The position numbers were made by a program, and so were the translations under genes. From Helichrysum umbraculigerum (Eukaryota > Streptophyta > Magnoliopsida > Asterales > Asteraceae), in assembly GCA_949592205.1 (NCBI GenBank), contig CATIUR010000003.1:141089259-141153258 (forward strand): a DNA stretch of 64,000 nt, written 5' to 3'. This document shows positions 21,066-31,970 of this stretch, one piece after another (the first letter of the stretch is position 1; each line of letters begins with the position of its first letter). The notes below the pieces were generated by a model. It did not search any database and was not told the origin of the DNA. It was given only the letters and a program-made list of their open reading frames with translations.

Positions 21066-23189
21066 TGTAACATCCTCTCCGATAGCCTGGTATTTTCTAG
21101 TTATAATTTCGTATTTAATTGTTTTAAATAATTTTGCGATATAATTGTTTAATTGTAAAATTGGTGAAATAGGTCTTAGGACTTATTGTGGATAATGAAA
21201 TGTTGCTTGTTTTAATTTATTAAAGTTGACGGTGTAATAAAATAAGTTTCTCGAATTTAGTAACTAGGTTCCAGACAATAGATTTAGGACGGGTATTAAA
21301 TACCCAATGTGTTAGGTCGGTGGATAAAAGGGCCGACCCTTTTATTGATCACTTTCCCAATTCTCATTTCTTTCAACTTATACAAAGAAAATATTAACAA
21401 AAATCAAAAGCTTGATTCATCAAACTTGAAGTGGGAATTGAGGTGGTGATTACTAGCAATCATCATCATCTTCTATCTTATATCATCTTGATCTTCTACC
21501 TATTGTAAGTAAATTTCACTACCTAAACTCAAGTGTTAGGTTAGAAAGGAAATTGATGAATGGATTGGTTCTTGAGTTTATAGAATGATTTATTGTGATA
21601 TATGATGCTATATGATGATTATTGGTTGATGATGTAGATTAAATTCAAGTTATTAAACTATGATTGAGGTTAGTTGAAAAACCTAAATGGGTTTTATAAT
21701 TTTGGTGTGAAAGTGACATAATTGATGTTGTTGTTGTTGGTTAATGTTAGTTAGAAGTAATAGCATGTTCCTTAGGTGTTAAAAATCGTGTATAAGCTGT
21801 ATTGGAGGGTAAAGTTGGGATATTTGGGTATAAGGTTCGTGCAGGAAACAAGAACCCAAACTGCTGCTGCTGCCCAGATGATCAAGCCGGCGGCTTGGCA
21901 GCATAGCCGGCGGCTATGTGGGTTTGGCTTGCAAAGCCGGCGGCCAGGAGGCTTAGCCGGCGGCTAAATGCCTAAGGCCGACGGGTCAAAGACCCTAGCC
22001 GGCGGGTAAAAATAGCTTTAAAACTCGTTTTATTTCTGGTTGCTCAAAATGCCTTAGAGCCGGCGTCCCAGGGTTGGGAACCGGCGGCTGGACGCGGAAG
22101 CCGGCGGCTTGGTGGGTTTAGCCGGCGGCTAAGTGAGCCCAGCCGGCGGCTTCTGGCTGTTCCAGGGCATTTTATGTTAGTTGTTAAAACACCTTCCAAT
22201 CGTTATTATATGATAATTAAATGATGCATTATGATTGAATATGCATGGTTAGTAGCTAGTAATCTCGATGTTTATGTTAATGAGTTCCAAATGTGTTGAA
22301 CTTTTATAAGTTATATTTGGGCGATTTCGATTACTAACTTTTTATTGGTGATGAATCTCAGATCCTTTGAAAGACAAAGTTGCCCTCAGAATCTGAGTAG
22401 TTGAGGACGAAGGTATTGGTGAGTGGATTCAAAACTCACCGTTTGGCTTAGTTGTAATCATTTGATTACAACGGGTAAACGTAGACTTGATTATTGAGTT
22501 GATTAGTTGTTATTGTTGATCATATGCCTATATGTGCTTTGTGTGGCATTCGTGCATTGTTGTTAATGAGGTCAACGAGTTGATGAACTGTTGGTTGGGC
22601 TAGTGTGTTGTTGTGTGAATGGTACAGGGATGTACTTCATTTGTTGTGTGTGCTGAACTGTACCTAAGTATAATAAACACTAGCTATCGGTCTCGTCCGT
22701 TATGGCCATACGGATATGTTTGGATAAGTGATCTTGGGGAGCCGCCCGGGTACTAAGGTTATCCCCGGATCCGCCGATCCTCATTAAGTTGTTGTTGCTT
22801 GTTGTGGTTGCGTATACTTGTTGTAGTTAATTGGTTTAGCTAAGTTAAATGTTGAGTGTTGGATTTACTCACTTAGCTATGTGCTAATCCCTCGTTGTTA
22901 CTTCCTGCAGACTTTTGTTTATGCATGCGGGTGGGTAGCAGGAAGTTCAAACCTTGGATGCATGGAATGTTTGATATTCAAGCTACTCTGATTATTTTTG
23001 TAACAGCTCAGTTTAGTTTATATAATACCCCGTCATGCTAATCTTTTGAACAAGTATTAAGTTGATGTGTCTTAAACATCTAAACTGTTTTTGGTATTTT
23101 CGGAGAATATGTAACAAATTATGGCATTTTATTTATCTTCGCTTCCGTATTATCTATAATATTATTACTATGGAATGAGGGGTATTATA
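21066..23189 (+). repeat. Element C 5' LTR
   Basis: 2,124 bp, TGTAACATCC to GGGGTATTATA. It contains the AGCCGGCGGCT palindrome cluster and otherwise AT-rich sequence. A 63-codon open frame at 21776 is within the LTR and not called. Confidence 0.96.
21885..22151. repeat. AGCCGGCGGCT palindrome cluster
   Basis: There are six perfect copies and at least four variants of AGCCG-G-CGGCT. Flanking bases often extend the palindrome differently, for example CAAGCCG/CGGCTTG, CATAGCCG/CGGCTATG and TTAGCCG/CGGCTAA. The same cluster lies in the 3' LTR at about 28773-29039. Confidence 0.92.
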
Positions 23190-23192
23190 AGT

Positions 23193-23204
23193 TGGTAGCA
23201 GAGC
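23193..23204 (+). promoter_or_regulatory. Primer-binding site of C
   Basis: TGGTAGCAGAGC starts three bases after the 5' LTR. It is complementary to the 3' end of initiator tRNA-Met except for one base (TGGTATCAGAGC would be perfect). Confidence 0.75.
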
Positions 23205-23363
23205 ATAGTTTTGGGATAATTGTTCATTGTTGAATGATCCATCCCAAAACTCGAGCATGATATATCAAACATTCTTGGGAATGGGATTAGTATTGGTTGA
23301 TGGTAGTTAGTATTTAGATGCTAACGATTAACAAAAGTTCAAGTGTTGTGTTGAATTTCAGAA

Positions 23364-26300
23364 ATGGCAGATAACGAACCACCGACCACCAACCCCAACA
23401 ATGCCTCCCGGATCGTTGCTCCTCAATTCGGGACTCATACCGAGCAACATGATCATAATGGTACTTCTCAACCAACCGGACAACAATCTAACCGAGATGA
23501 GTATATTCATGAGATGGAAGACGAGTTGGTATTCCTTAGGGAATTCAAGAGGAAAGCTGAGGAAGCTGCGACTAGACAGTTATTTCAGCAAGCCCCAATC
23601 TTTGGTTCTGGTTCATCCTCTCAATCAGAAAAGAAGTGTTCATACAAGACTTTTATGGCTAGTCGACCACCGGAATTTCAAGGAAGTAAAAATCCTACGG
23701 TAACTTTGAATTGGTTGAGAGATATGGAACGCAAATTTGATGTGACTTGCTGTGATGAGGAACTTAAAGTCAAATATGCGGTTCAATGCATGAAGGATGA
23801 TGCAATGGTTTGGTGGGATTCTGTTACCGGACACTTGCCGCAACCACAAAAGGAATCTATTAATTGGACTCAATTTCATCAGGCGGTTCGTAACCAATAC
23901 TGTTCGGATTTTGATATTGCTAGGATTCGAAGAGAGTTTGTGAATCTTCGATTAAAGGATGACATGACTATTGATGAATTGATTACGCAGTTTACTGATA
24001 AACTTAGGTTCGTGCAACAATGGGTTCCTGATGAGAAGACCCAGATAGAACAGTTTGTGGATGCTTTACCGGATAACTACCGTACTGTTGTGAGATTGGC
24101 TAAGGATTTATCGCATGCTTTTAATCTTGCGCGGTCTGCCGATAGTGATTTGAGAGGTTTGAGATTATGGCAAGGAAAGGATACAAGTTTCTCTAAGGCA
24201 AGAACTGAATCGTCGGGGAGGAATAAATCTAAGTGGCAAGGGAATCGGCAAGGGGGTAAGAAATTTGTTGGAAGAAGTAGTTCTTCGGGAAGTTATAATA
24301 GTTCCAACTGGTGTAGTTCGTGTAGATCTCGGCATGATGGTCCGTGTACGGCTAAGACAAACAAATGTATGAAGTGTGGTGAATTGGGTCATGAGATAAA
24401 AAGTTGCCGGTATCCAAATTTTGTTTGTTGGACTTGTAAGAAGGAAGGACATAGGGTTGGTCAATGTCCGGAGGCAAGGTCGACGGGGTCGGGTTCGGTC
24501 GGGAGTTCGGGATCTTCCGGTCAGAAAAGAAAGAACCCTCCTCCAGCAACTAGTAGGGCTTTTCAGATGACGGTTGATGAGGCCGTGCGTACTGAAGATG
24601 TTATCACGGGTACATTTCTTATAAACTCTGTACCTGCACGTGTATTGTTTGATTCGGGTGCTAATTGTACTTTCATTTCTGTGCAATTTTGTGATAAGTT
24701 GAAATTAGCCCCTACAGTGATAACAAAGCCTATAGAAGTAGAAATAGTTAGTGGTAAGTTAGTTCCTGTTACCACCTCGGTGACTGGAGTTAATATTACT
24801 ATTGATGATCATGTTTTTCCTATTTCCTTCTTGTTGATGCCGATCCCTAGTTTCGATGTAATAACTGGTATGGATTGGTTGAGTCAGAATAAGGCTAGTA
24901 TTGATTGTCACCAGAAGTTGGTTAGGATCCCAATCTCCGATGGGTCATATGTTGTGGCTCGAGGAGAACGGGATGGTGTAGCTATTCCTTTGATTTCGTT
25001 GATGAAAGCTAGGAAGTCATTGTCAAAAGGTTGCGAGTCATACCTAGCCTATGTAGTCGATGCCAAATTAGAAAGGAAAACTATTTCGGATGTTCCTGTT
25101 GTTTGTGAGTACCCTGAAGTGTTCCCCGATGAGTTGCCTGGGTTGCCACCAGTTAGGGAAGTAGAATACAGAATTGATCTTGTTCCGGGTTCATCGCCGA
25201 TTGCTAAAGCTCCCTATAGGTTAGCTCCTTCGGAGATCCGTGAAATGATGAATCAGATTCAGGAATTGTTGGATAAAGGTTTTATAAGACCTAGTTCCTC
25301 GCCGTGGGGTGCACCAGTGTTATTTGTGAAAAAGAAAGATGGGTCATTGCGGATGTGTATTGATTATAGAGAGTTGAACAAGAGAACGGTAAAGAATAAG
25401 TACCCTCTTCCGAGAATAGATGACTTGTTTGATCAGTTACAAGGTTCTTCGGTATATTCAAAAATTGATTTGAGGTCGGGTTATCATCAAGTCCGTGTTC
25501 GTGATGAAGATATACCTAAAACTGCTTTTCGAACCCGGTATGGGCATTATGAATTTCTGGTTATGCCTTTTGGTTTAACGAATGCACCAGCGGTATTTAT
25601 GGATTTGATGAATCAGGTGTGTCGACCATTCTTGGATCAATTTGTGATTGTTTTCATTGATGATATACTTGTTTATTCGAAATCTGAAAATGAGCATGCT
25701 ATGCATTTGAGATTGGTTCTTGAAACATTGAGACGGGAACAGTTGTATGCAAAGTTTTCCAAATGTGAATTCTGGATTCGAGAAGTTCAGTTTTTGGGTC
25801 ATATAATTTGTCGAGATGGTGTGAAAGTGGATCCATCAAAAGTTGCAGCTGTGATGAATTGGAATGCTCCGAAATCTGTTTCTGAGATAAGAAGTTTCCT
25901 TGGGTTAGCGGGATACTATCGGAAATTTACCAAAGGCTTTTCTAAGATAGCAGGTCCGTTAACCAAACTAACCCGTAAAGATGAGAAGTATGTGTGGACT
26001 GATCAACAGGAGCAAGCTTTTCAGACATTGAAACAATTGTTATGTCAAACACCGATTTTAGCATTACCAGAAGGTACTAATGATTTTGTGGTTTATTGCG
26101 ACGCTTCATATTCGGGTTTGGGTTGTGTCTTAATGCAAAGGGATAGAGTTATCGCTTATGCTTCTCGACAGTTGAAACCACATGAGAAGAACTATCCTAC
26201 GCATGATTTAGAACTCGCAGCAGTTGTATTTGCCCTAAAACTTTGGAGACATTACTTGTATGGGACTCGATGTGTTGTTTGTACCGATCACAAGAGTTTG

Positions 26301-27941
26301 CAGTATGTGTTCTCCCAGAAAGAATTGAACATGCGGCAGAGACGATGGTTGGAATTAATAAAAGATTATGATTGTGAAATTAGATACCATCCGGGCAAAG
26401 CTAATGTGGTCGCCGATGCTCTAAGTCGAAAGAATACTCCTGATCGAGCTTTCTATTTAAAAGTGAATGTTTCCTCGGATTTGATTGATCAAATTAAAGT
26501 TGTGCAACTTGAAGCATTGAGGGATCAAAATCTGAAATCTGAAATTATGATAAAACGCAAGGACGAATTAGTTGATGATTCAAGGGGATTAAAGACTTAT
26601 CAGTCTCGTGTTTGGATTCCTTCCATTGGTGGTATTCGGGATTTAATTCTGAATGAAGCTCATAAGTCACGAATGTCTATTCATCCGGGTAGTACTAGAA
26701 TGTATAATGATTTGAAACCGTTGTATTGGTGGCCAACGATGAAAACCGACATTGCAAAGTTTGTGGGATCTTGTCATATTTGTGCTCAGGTCAAAGCGGA
26801 ACATCAAAAGCCTTATGGGTCGTTAAAACAGTTGGAGATACCTGAGTGGAAATGGGATCATATAACCATGGATTTTGTGACTAAACTACCGCGTACTGCT
26901 CGAGGAAATGATATGATTTGGGTTATAGTGGATCGATTGACTAAGAGTGCGCATTTTCTTGCTACGAGTGAGACAGCGTCGTTGACTAAACTTGCTCAAT
27001 TGTATGTTAACGAAATTGTTTCCAGACATGGTATTCCCTTATCGATTGTGTCAGATAGAGATACTCGTTTTGCTTCTCGTTTTTGGCAAAGTCTACAACA
27101 AGTGTTGGGTACACGTGTAAATCTTAGCACATCTTATCATCCTCAGACCGATGGTCAGTCAGAACGTACGATTCAAACTTTAGAGGATATGCTTCGTGCT
27201 TGCATTCTGGAATATGGAGGTTCATGGGATTCACATCTTCCATTGGTTGAATTTACTTATAACAATTCGTACCATTCTAGTATTGGGATGCCTCCGTATG
27301 AAATGTTGTATGGTCGTCGTTGTCGCACACCTACATGTTGGTTAGAGGCAGGTGAGAAACAGTTTGCTGGACCCGACATTGTTCAAATAACCGCTGATAA
27401 AGTAGCTATTGCACGTGAGAAGTTGAAAGCCGCAAGAGATAGACAGAAAATGTATGCAGATCCTAAAAGAAGACTGGTTGTGTTTACCGAAGGTGAATTA
27501 GTATATCTTAAAGTTTCTCCATGGAAAGGTGTGATTAGATTCGGAAAACGTGGGAAGTTGGCGCCTAGGTACATTGGACCATTCAAGATTCGCCAAGTTG
27601 TAAACGATCAGTCAATGGCATTAGATCTTCCTCCAGAACTCTCTGGTATTCATGATATGTTTAATGTATGCTATTTGAGGAAGTGCAACGTGGAGGATCA
27701 GTCGCAAATTCTTCCATTGCAAGATTTAAAGGTTGATCAAACCCAGAAGTTAGTAGAGGAACCAGTTGAAATTGTAGATCGAAAGGTTACCAAACTTAGG
27801 AAGAAACAAATTCCTATGGTGTTAGTTAAGTGGCGACATAGTTTAGGTTCCGACCTAACTTGGGAGAGTGAGGAGTCGATGAAGTCCAGATATCCTGGAT
27901 TGTTTGATAGGGCTGAGATTTCGGGGACGAAATCTCCTTAA
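23364..27941 (+). CDS. gag-pol: Gag-Pol polyprotein of element C
   Basis: A single frame of 1,525 codons, with no internal stop, encoding all functions of a Ty3/gypsy element. Gag core is about residues 95-270 (WLRDMERKF, MVWWDSV). The nucleocapsid has a CX2CX3HX3C motif (317-328) and two CX2CX4HX4C knuckles (335-348, 355-368). Protease has a DSG active site at 430-432. Reverse transcriptase has FIDDIL with Asp766-Asp767. RNase H includes YCDAS near 913. Integrase has an HHCC zinc domain near 1100-1140 and catalytic D1170, D1231, E1267 (D-D-35-E), followed by a GKRGKLAPRYIGPF region. The C-terminus has a chromodomain-like VLVKWRHS...LTWE segment ending RYPGLF. Order PR-RT-RH-IN is Ty3/gypsy. 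All catalytic residues are present, so the protein is probably functional. Confidence 0.97.
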   Translation: MADNEPPTTNPNNASRIVAPQFGTHTEQHDHNGTSQPTGQQSNRDEYIHEMEDELVFLREFKRKAEEAATRQLFQQAPIFGSGSSSQSEKKCSYKTFMASRPPEFQGSKNPTVTLNWLRDMERKFDVTCCDEELKVKYAVQCMKDDAMVWWDSVTGHLPQPQKESINWTQFHQAVRNQYCSDFDIARIRREFVNLRLKDDMTIDELITQFTDKLRFVQQWVPDEKTQIEQFVDALPDNYRTVVRLAKDLSHAFNLARSADSDLRGLRLWQGKDTSFSKARTESSGRNKSKWQGNRQGGKKFVGRSSSSGSYNSSNWCSSCRSRHDGPCTAKTNKCMKCGELGHEIKSCRYPNFVCWTCKKEGHRVGQCPEARSTGSGSVGSSGSSGQKRKNPPPATSRAFQMTVDEAVRTEDVITGTFLINSVPARVLFDSGANCTFISVQFCDKLKLAPTVITKPIEVEIVSGKLVPVTTSVTGVNITIDDHVFPISFLLMPIPSFDVITGMDWLSQNKASIDCHQKLVRIPISDGSYVVARGERDGVAIPLISLMKARKSLSKGCESYLAYVVDAKLERKTISDVPVVCEYPEVFPDELPGLPPVREVEYRIDLVPGSSPIAKAPYRLAPSEIREMMNQIQELLDKGFIRPSSSPWGAPVLFVKKKDGSLRMCIDYRELNKRTVKNKYPLPRIDDLFDQLQGSSVYSKIDLRSGYHQVRVRDEDIPKTAFRTRYGHYEFLVMPFGLTNAPAVFMDLMNQVCRPFLDQFVIVFIDDILVYSKSENEHAMHLRLVLETLRREQLYAKFSKCEFWIREVQFLGHIICRDGVKVDPSKVAAVMNWNAPKSVSEIRSFLGLAGYYRKFTKGFSKIAGPLTKLTRKDEKYVWTDQQEQAFQTLKQLLCQTPILALPEGTNDFVVYCDASYSGLGCVLMQRDRVIAYASRQLKPHEKNYPTHDLELAAVVFALKLWRHYLYGTRCVVCTDHKSLQYVFSQKELNMRQRRWLELIKDYDCEIRYHPGKANVVADALSRKNTPDRAFYLKVNVSSDLIDQIKVVQLEALRDQNLKSEIMIKRKDELVDDSRGLKTYQSRVWIPSIGGIRDLILNEAHKSRMSIHPGSTRMYNDLKPLYWWPTMKTDIAKFVGSCHICAQVKAEHQKPYGSLKQLEIPEWKWDHITMDFVTKLPRTARGNDMIWVIVDRLTKSAHFLATSETASLTKLAQLYVNEIVSRHGIPLSIVSDRDTRFASRFWQSLQQVLGTRVNLSTSYHPQTDGQSERTIQTLEDMLRACILEYGGSWDSHLPLVEFTYNNSYHSSIGMPPYEMLYGRRCRTPTCWLEAGEKQFAGPDIVQITADKVAIAREKLKAARDRQKMYADPKRRLVVFTEGELVYLKVSPWKGVIRFGKRGKLAPRYIGPFKIRQVVNDQSMALDLPPELSGIHDMFNVCYLRKCNVEDQSQILPLQDLKVDQTQKLVEEPVEIVDRKVTKLRKKQIPMVLVKWRHSLGSDLTWESEESMKSRYPGLFDRAEISGTKSP

Positions 27942-27953
27942 GGAGGGGAGATT
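27919..27953 (+). promoter_or_regulatory. Polypurine tract and upstream hairpin of C
   Basis: Nine-base arms GAGATTTCG and CGAAATCTC around GGGA overlap the end of the pol frame. They are followed by the polypurine tract AAGGAGGGGAGA, which primes plus-strand synthesis, 2 bases before the 3' LTR. Confidence 0.8.
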
Positions 27954-30077
27954 TGTAACATCCTCTCCGATAGCCTGGTATTTTCTAGTTATAATTTCGT
28001 ATTTAATTGTTTTAAATAATTTTGCGATATAATTGTTTAATTGTAAAATTGGTGAAATAGGTCTTAGGACTTATTGTGGATAATGAAATGTTGCTTGTTT
28101 TAATTTATTAAAGTTGACGGTGTAATAAAATAAGTTTCTCGAATTTAGTAACTAGGTTCCAGACAATAGATTTAGGACGGGTATTAAATACCCAATGTGT
28201 TAGGTCGGTGGATAAAAGGGCCGACCCTTTTATTGATCACTTTCCCAATTCTCATTTCTTTCAACTTATACAAAGAAAATATTAACAAAAATCAAAAGCT
28301 TGATTCATCAAACTTGAAGTGGGAATTGAGGTGGTGATTACTAGCAATCATCATCATCTTCTATCTTATATCATCTTGATCTTCTACCTATTGTAAGTAA
28401 ATTTCACTACCTAAACTCAAGTGTTAGGTTAGAAAGGAAATTGATGAATGGATTGGTTCTTGAGTTTATAGAATGATTTATTGTGATATATGATGCTATA
28501 TGATGATTATTGGTTGATGATGTAGATTAAATTCAAGTTATTAAACTATGATTGAGGTTAGTTGAAAAACCTAAATGGGTTTTATAATTTTGGTGTGAAA
28601 GTGACATAATTGATGTTGTTGTTGTTGGTTAATGTTAGTTAGAAGTAATAGCATGTTCCTTAGGTGTTAAAAATCGTGTATAAGCTGTATTGGAGGGTAA
28701 AGTTGGGATATTTGGGTATAAGGTTCGTGCAGGAAACAAGAACCCAAACTGCTGCTGCTGCCTAGATGATCAAGCCGGCGGCTTGGCAGCATAGCCGGCG
28801 GCTATGTGGGTTTGGCTTGCAAAGCCGGCGGCCAGGAGGCTTAGCCGGCGGCTAAATGCCTAAGGCCGACGGGTCAAAGACCCTAGCCGGCGGGTAAAAA
28901 TAGCTTTAAAACTCGTTTTATTTCTGGTTGCTCAAAATGCCTTAGAGCCGGCGTCCCAGGGTTGGGAACCGGCGGCTGGACGCGGAAGCCGGCGGCTTGG
29001 TGGGTTTAGCCGGCGGCTAAGTGAGCCCAGCCGGCGGCTTCTGGCTGTTCCAGGGCATTTTATGTTAGTTGTTAAAACACCTTCCAATCGTTATTATATG
29101 ATAATTAAATGATGCATTATGATTGAATATGCATGGTTAGTAGCTAGTAATCTCGATGTTTATGTTAATGAGTTCCAAATGTGTTGAACTTTTATAAGTT
29201 ATATTTGGGCGATTTCGATTACTAACTTTTTATTGGTGATGAATCTCAGATCCTTTGAAAGACAAAGTTGCCCCGAGAATCTGAGTAGTTGAGGACGAAG
29301 GTATTGGTGAGTGGATTCAAAACTCACCGTTTTGCTTAGTTGTAATCATTTGATTACAACGGGTAAACGTAGACTTGATTATTGAGTTGATTAGTTGTTA
29401 TTGTTGATCATATGCCTATATGTGCTTTGTGTGGCATTCGTGCATTGTTGTTAATGAGGTCAACGAGTTGATGAACTGTTGGTTGGGCTAGTGTGTTGTT
29501 GTGTGAATGGTACAGGGATGTACTTCATTTGTTGTGTGTGCTGAACTGTACCTAAGTATAATAAACACTAGCTATCGGTCTCGTCCGTTATGGCCATACG
29601 GATATGTTTGGATAAGTGATCTTGGGGAGCCGCCCGGGTACTAAGGTTATCCCCGGATCCGCCGATCCTCATTAAGTTGTTGTTGCTTGTTGTGGTTGCG
29701 TATACTTGTTGTAGTTAATTGGTTTAGCTAAGTTAAATGTTGAGTGTTGGATTTACTCACTTAGCTATATGCTAATCCCTCGTTGTTACTTCCTGCAGAC
29801 TTTTGTTTATGCATGCGGGTGGGTAGCAGGAAGTTCAAACCTTGGATGCATGGAATGTTTGATATTCAAGCTACTCTGATTATTTTTGTAACAGCTCAGT
29901 TTAGTTTATATAATACCCCGTCATGCTAATCTTTTGAACAAGTATTAAGTTGATGTGTCTTAAACATCTAAACTGTTTTTGGTATTTTCGGAGAATATGT
30001 AACAAATTATGGCATTTTATTTATCTTCGCTTCCGTATTATCTATAATATTATTACTATGGAATGAGGGGTGTTATA
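27954..30077 (+). repeat. Element C 3' LTR
   Basis: 2,124 bp, nearly identical to 21066-23189, ending GGGGTGTTATA with TGGAT target duplication next. Confidence 0.96.
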
Positions 30078-30082
30078 TGGAT

Positions 30083-30711
30083 CCATATGGGACTGACAAT
30101 CCCCACCCGGGGTAGCACGACTACCACGAACCGTACTGTATAAACGGGCGTTTCTTACTCGTTACTTATGAGTGTTTTTAGATTAGCACTCACGGGGGTA
30201 AATTACTTGTACTTGATTGTACTTTACTGACGTGTTAAGCTTTGACTATGATGCTCATGGCAATGTATATCAACCCGATTGCATTCGTGTAATCATTACT
30301 TATTACCTGGTTAAAACTGTACAGATACTTTTACTACTTGATGTGTTCAAACTGACTATTTACTACAAACCTGTGAGATTCACCAACCTTTTGGTTGACG
30401 CTTTTAGTGATGTATTCTCAGGTACACAGCAACAGTAGGGTTGCCCAGCAGGATATGCCTACTAGCTCGAGTCGCATGCATTTACCGACATTGGAGATTT
30501 TTCTGCATTACTTTTGTAATAGATGTTATGTATAAAAATCTCTAGAATTTACTAGCGAACTCGACACTTATGTATTTTGAATACTTATGTAATATAATAC
30601 TTTTCGAACGTCTCATATAGAGTCGTTCACTATATTCCTTTGTGTTTGATTACTTGATTAGTAGCACCCCAAAGCTTGCTTCCGCTAAACATTAAATTTG
30701 GGGGTGTTACA
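30083..30711 (+). repeat. Element A 5' LTR, piece 3
   Basis: The last 629 bp of the A 5' LTR after element C, ending GGGGGTGTTACA. Its final 50 bases form the LTR-terminal inverted repeat. It is collinear with about 47483-48111. Confidence 0.92.
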
Positions 30712-30714
30712 GAT

Positions 30715-30726
30715 TGGTATCAGAAC
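30715..30726 (+). promoter_or_regulatory. Primer-binding site of A
   Basis: TGGTATCAGAAC begins three bases after the LTR and matches the tRNA-Met-type site TGGTATCAGAGC except one base. Confidence 0.75.
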
Positions 30727-31202
30727 CTAAGGTTATAGTGAACTAGGTTGCATTTAGTGGGCCTTGACTATGACCGTTAGGCAGTATTCCTCATTAGGTA
30801 TAACTAGTTCAGGGATTACATCATACGAGTTTAATTTAACATAGCCTGATCAACTATGTACAATTAAATGAAGATGATGTGAGATCTGAAAGGGGTTATG
30901 TTGAACAGGAATGCACTAGTTGACTCTGACCACGAGAGAACCGGGACTTTTACGTGTTTTTGTTAGACACCCACTAGGCTATTATGTGAAATACGTATAT
31001 ATACATATATAGGCCTCACTCACCGACGTAATACTCTCTCTCGACACCTACAAAAATTCGCTTACCGGCTTACACCGAACAACGACAACTTGGCTACCGT
31101 CACTTCATTATATAGCTAACTCTTATGATTACACATAACCGACATACCTCCAATAACTGAAATTCTTTCTCTGCCATTTCTATAGAACTGCTCGTGCGGA
31201 AA
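30727..31202 (+). other. Element A leader, shared with D
   Basis: Non-coding leader. Positions 30727-30950 are nearly identical to the reverse complement of about 37460-37675 in element D, although the A and D LTRs differ. It probably contains signals needed for RNA packaging or priming. Confidence 0.75.
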
Positions 31203-31448
31203 ATGGCACACCTCTCGACAGACGATTACACGTCAGATAATGAACAAATCAACGATGAACAAATTCAGTACGCGTATCTCGATGAAGAAATAGCTTCAGT
31301 GGAGGAAATTGAGAATCACAACTTCGGAGTAATCGAAATTGAAGAGTACGAAAGAGTACGAGATCAGGCCGAAGACTTATACGGCCGAAACTGGGAACTC
31401 AAACTGAAATGCAAAATCTACGAACTGGAACTAAGGATTCTGCAATGA
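31203..31448 (+). CDS. Small acidic open frame upstream of gag (element A)
   Basis: 81 codons from ATG at 31203. The N-terminus MAHLSTDD resembles the MTSYSTDD start of the second frame of element A (40779). The middle is acidic (DEEIASVEEIEN) and the C-terminal half is predicted helical with coiled-coil spacing. I recognise no family. Position between primer site and gag suggests an accessory protein of element A, or a chance frame. Similarity of the two N-termini argues mildly for a real gene. Confidence 0.45.
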   Translation: MAHLSTDDYTSDNEQINDEQIQYAYLDEEIASVEEIENHNFGVIEIEEYERVRDQAEDLYGRNWELKLKCKIYELELRILQ

Positions 31449-31970
31449 TCCATCTCTGAGCGAATCCGAGACTGTATCCTCTACTTGAAGGAAGTAACTA
31501 CTCACCTAAGTCAACGAGCGACAGCATGGGTCAAGTGGATGTACATACAAGCAACAGGAGATGCTTTGGTTTATCCTGCACTTCGATGATACCAAGATAT
31601 GCTAGAAGCTCGTTACTACCCCTACGACCTTCACCTAGAATAGACCAATGATAACCATAACCGTCCTGTATAGAGGATAGTTGTGTATGTAATAGGTCTT
31701 AGGTAGGACCTCTAATTCGATGGATATATTAAAACTCCATCCCCATTTTGTATAACCTTCGATATCTGTTCGGATGAACTAATTCCCGACACTTTTGTAA
31801 ACTTTGACTCTTGTAATCTTTTGAACTCATATTCTTAATGATTACAATCCTATTACTTTTGTTAACTGTCAACGTGTCATGCATTGGCGTACTATCTCAG
31901 TATTTACACAATTATCATAATCATATCTTTTATTCAAACTCTCACATGTTCTTTTTCTTATTAAAGGAAC
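31449..31970 (+). other. Element A pre-gag untranslated region
   Basis: Non-coding. Part of it (about 31744-31810, around ATTCCCGACACTTTTGTAAAC) is similar to the leader of element H (about 58868-58930), showing common descent of these leaders. Confidence 0.6.

Larger units (their letters stand above)
21066..30077 (+). mobile_element. LTR retrotransposon C (complete Ty3/gypsy chromovirus, Tekay-like)
   Basis: The 9,012-bp element is flanked by TGGAT (21061-21065, 30078-30082). The two LTRs are exactly 2,124 bp and differ at about six sites by eye (0.3%), so insertion was recent. Termini are TG...TA rather than TG...CA in both LTRs. It has a primer site, one uninterrupted gag-pol frame and a polypurine tract, so it appears capable of autonomous movement. 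It is the likeliest enzyme source in this window for the pol-less elements. Clade assignment to Tekay/Del is by motif style and long LTRs. Confidence 0.96.

Noticed and set aside
23364..27941. Endogenous pararetrovirus (caulimovirid) origin of the polyproteins
   Set aside because: Integrase with D-D-35-E, LTRs, target duplications and a chromodomain-like end identify Ty3/gypsy retrotransposons. No movement or coat protein features were seen.
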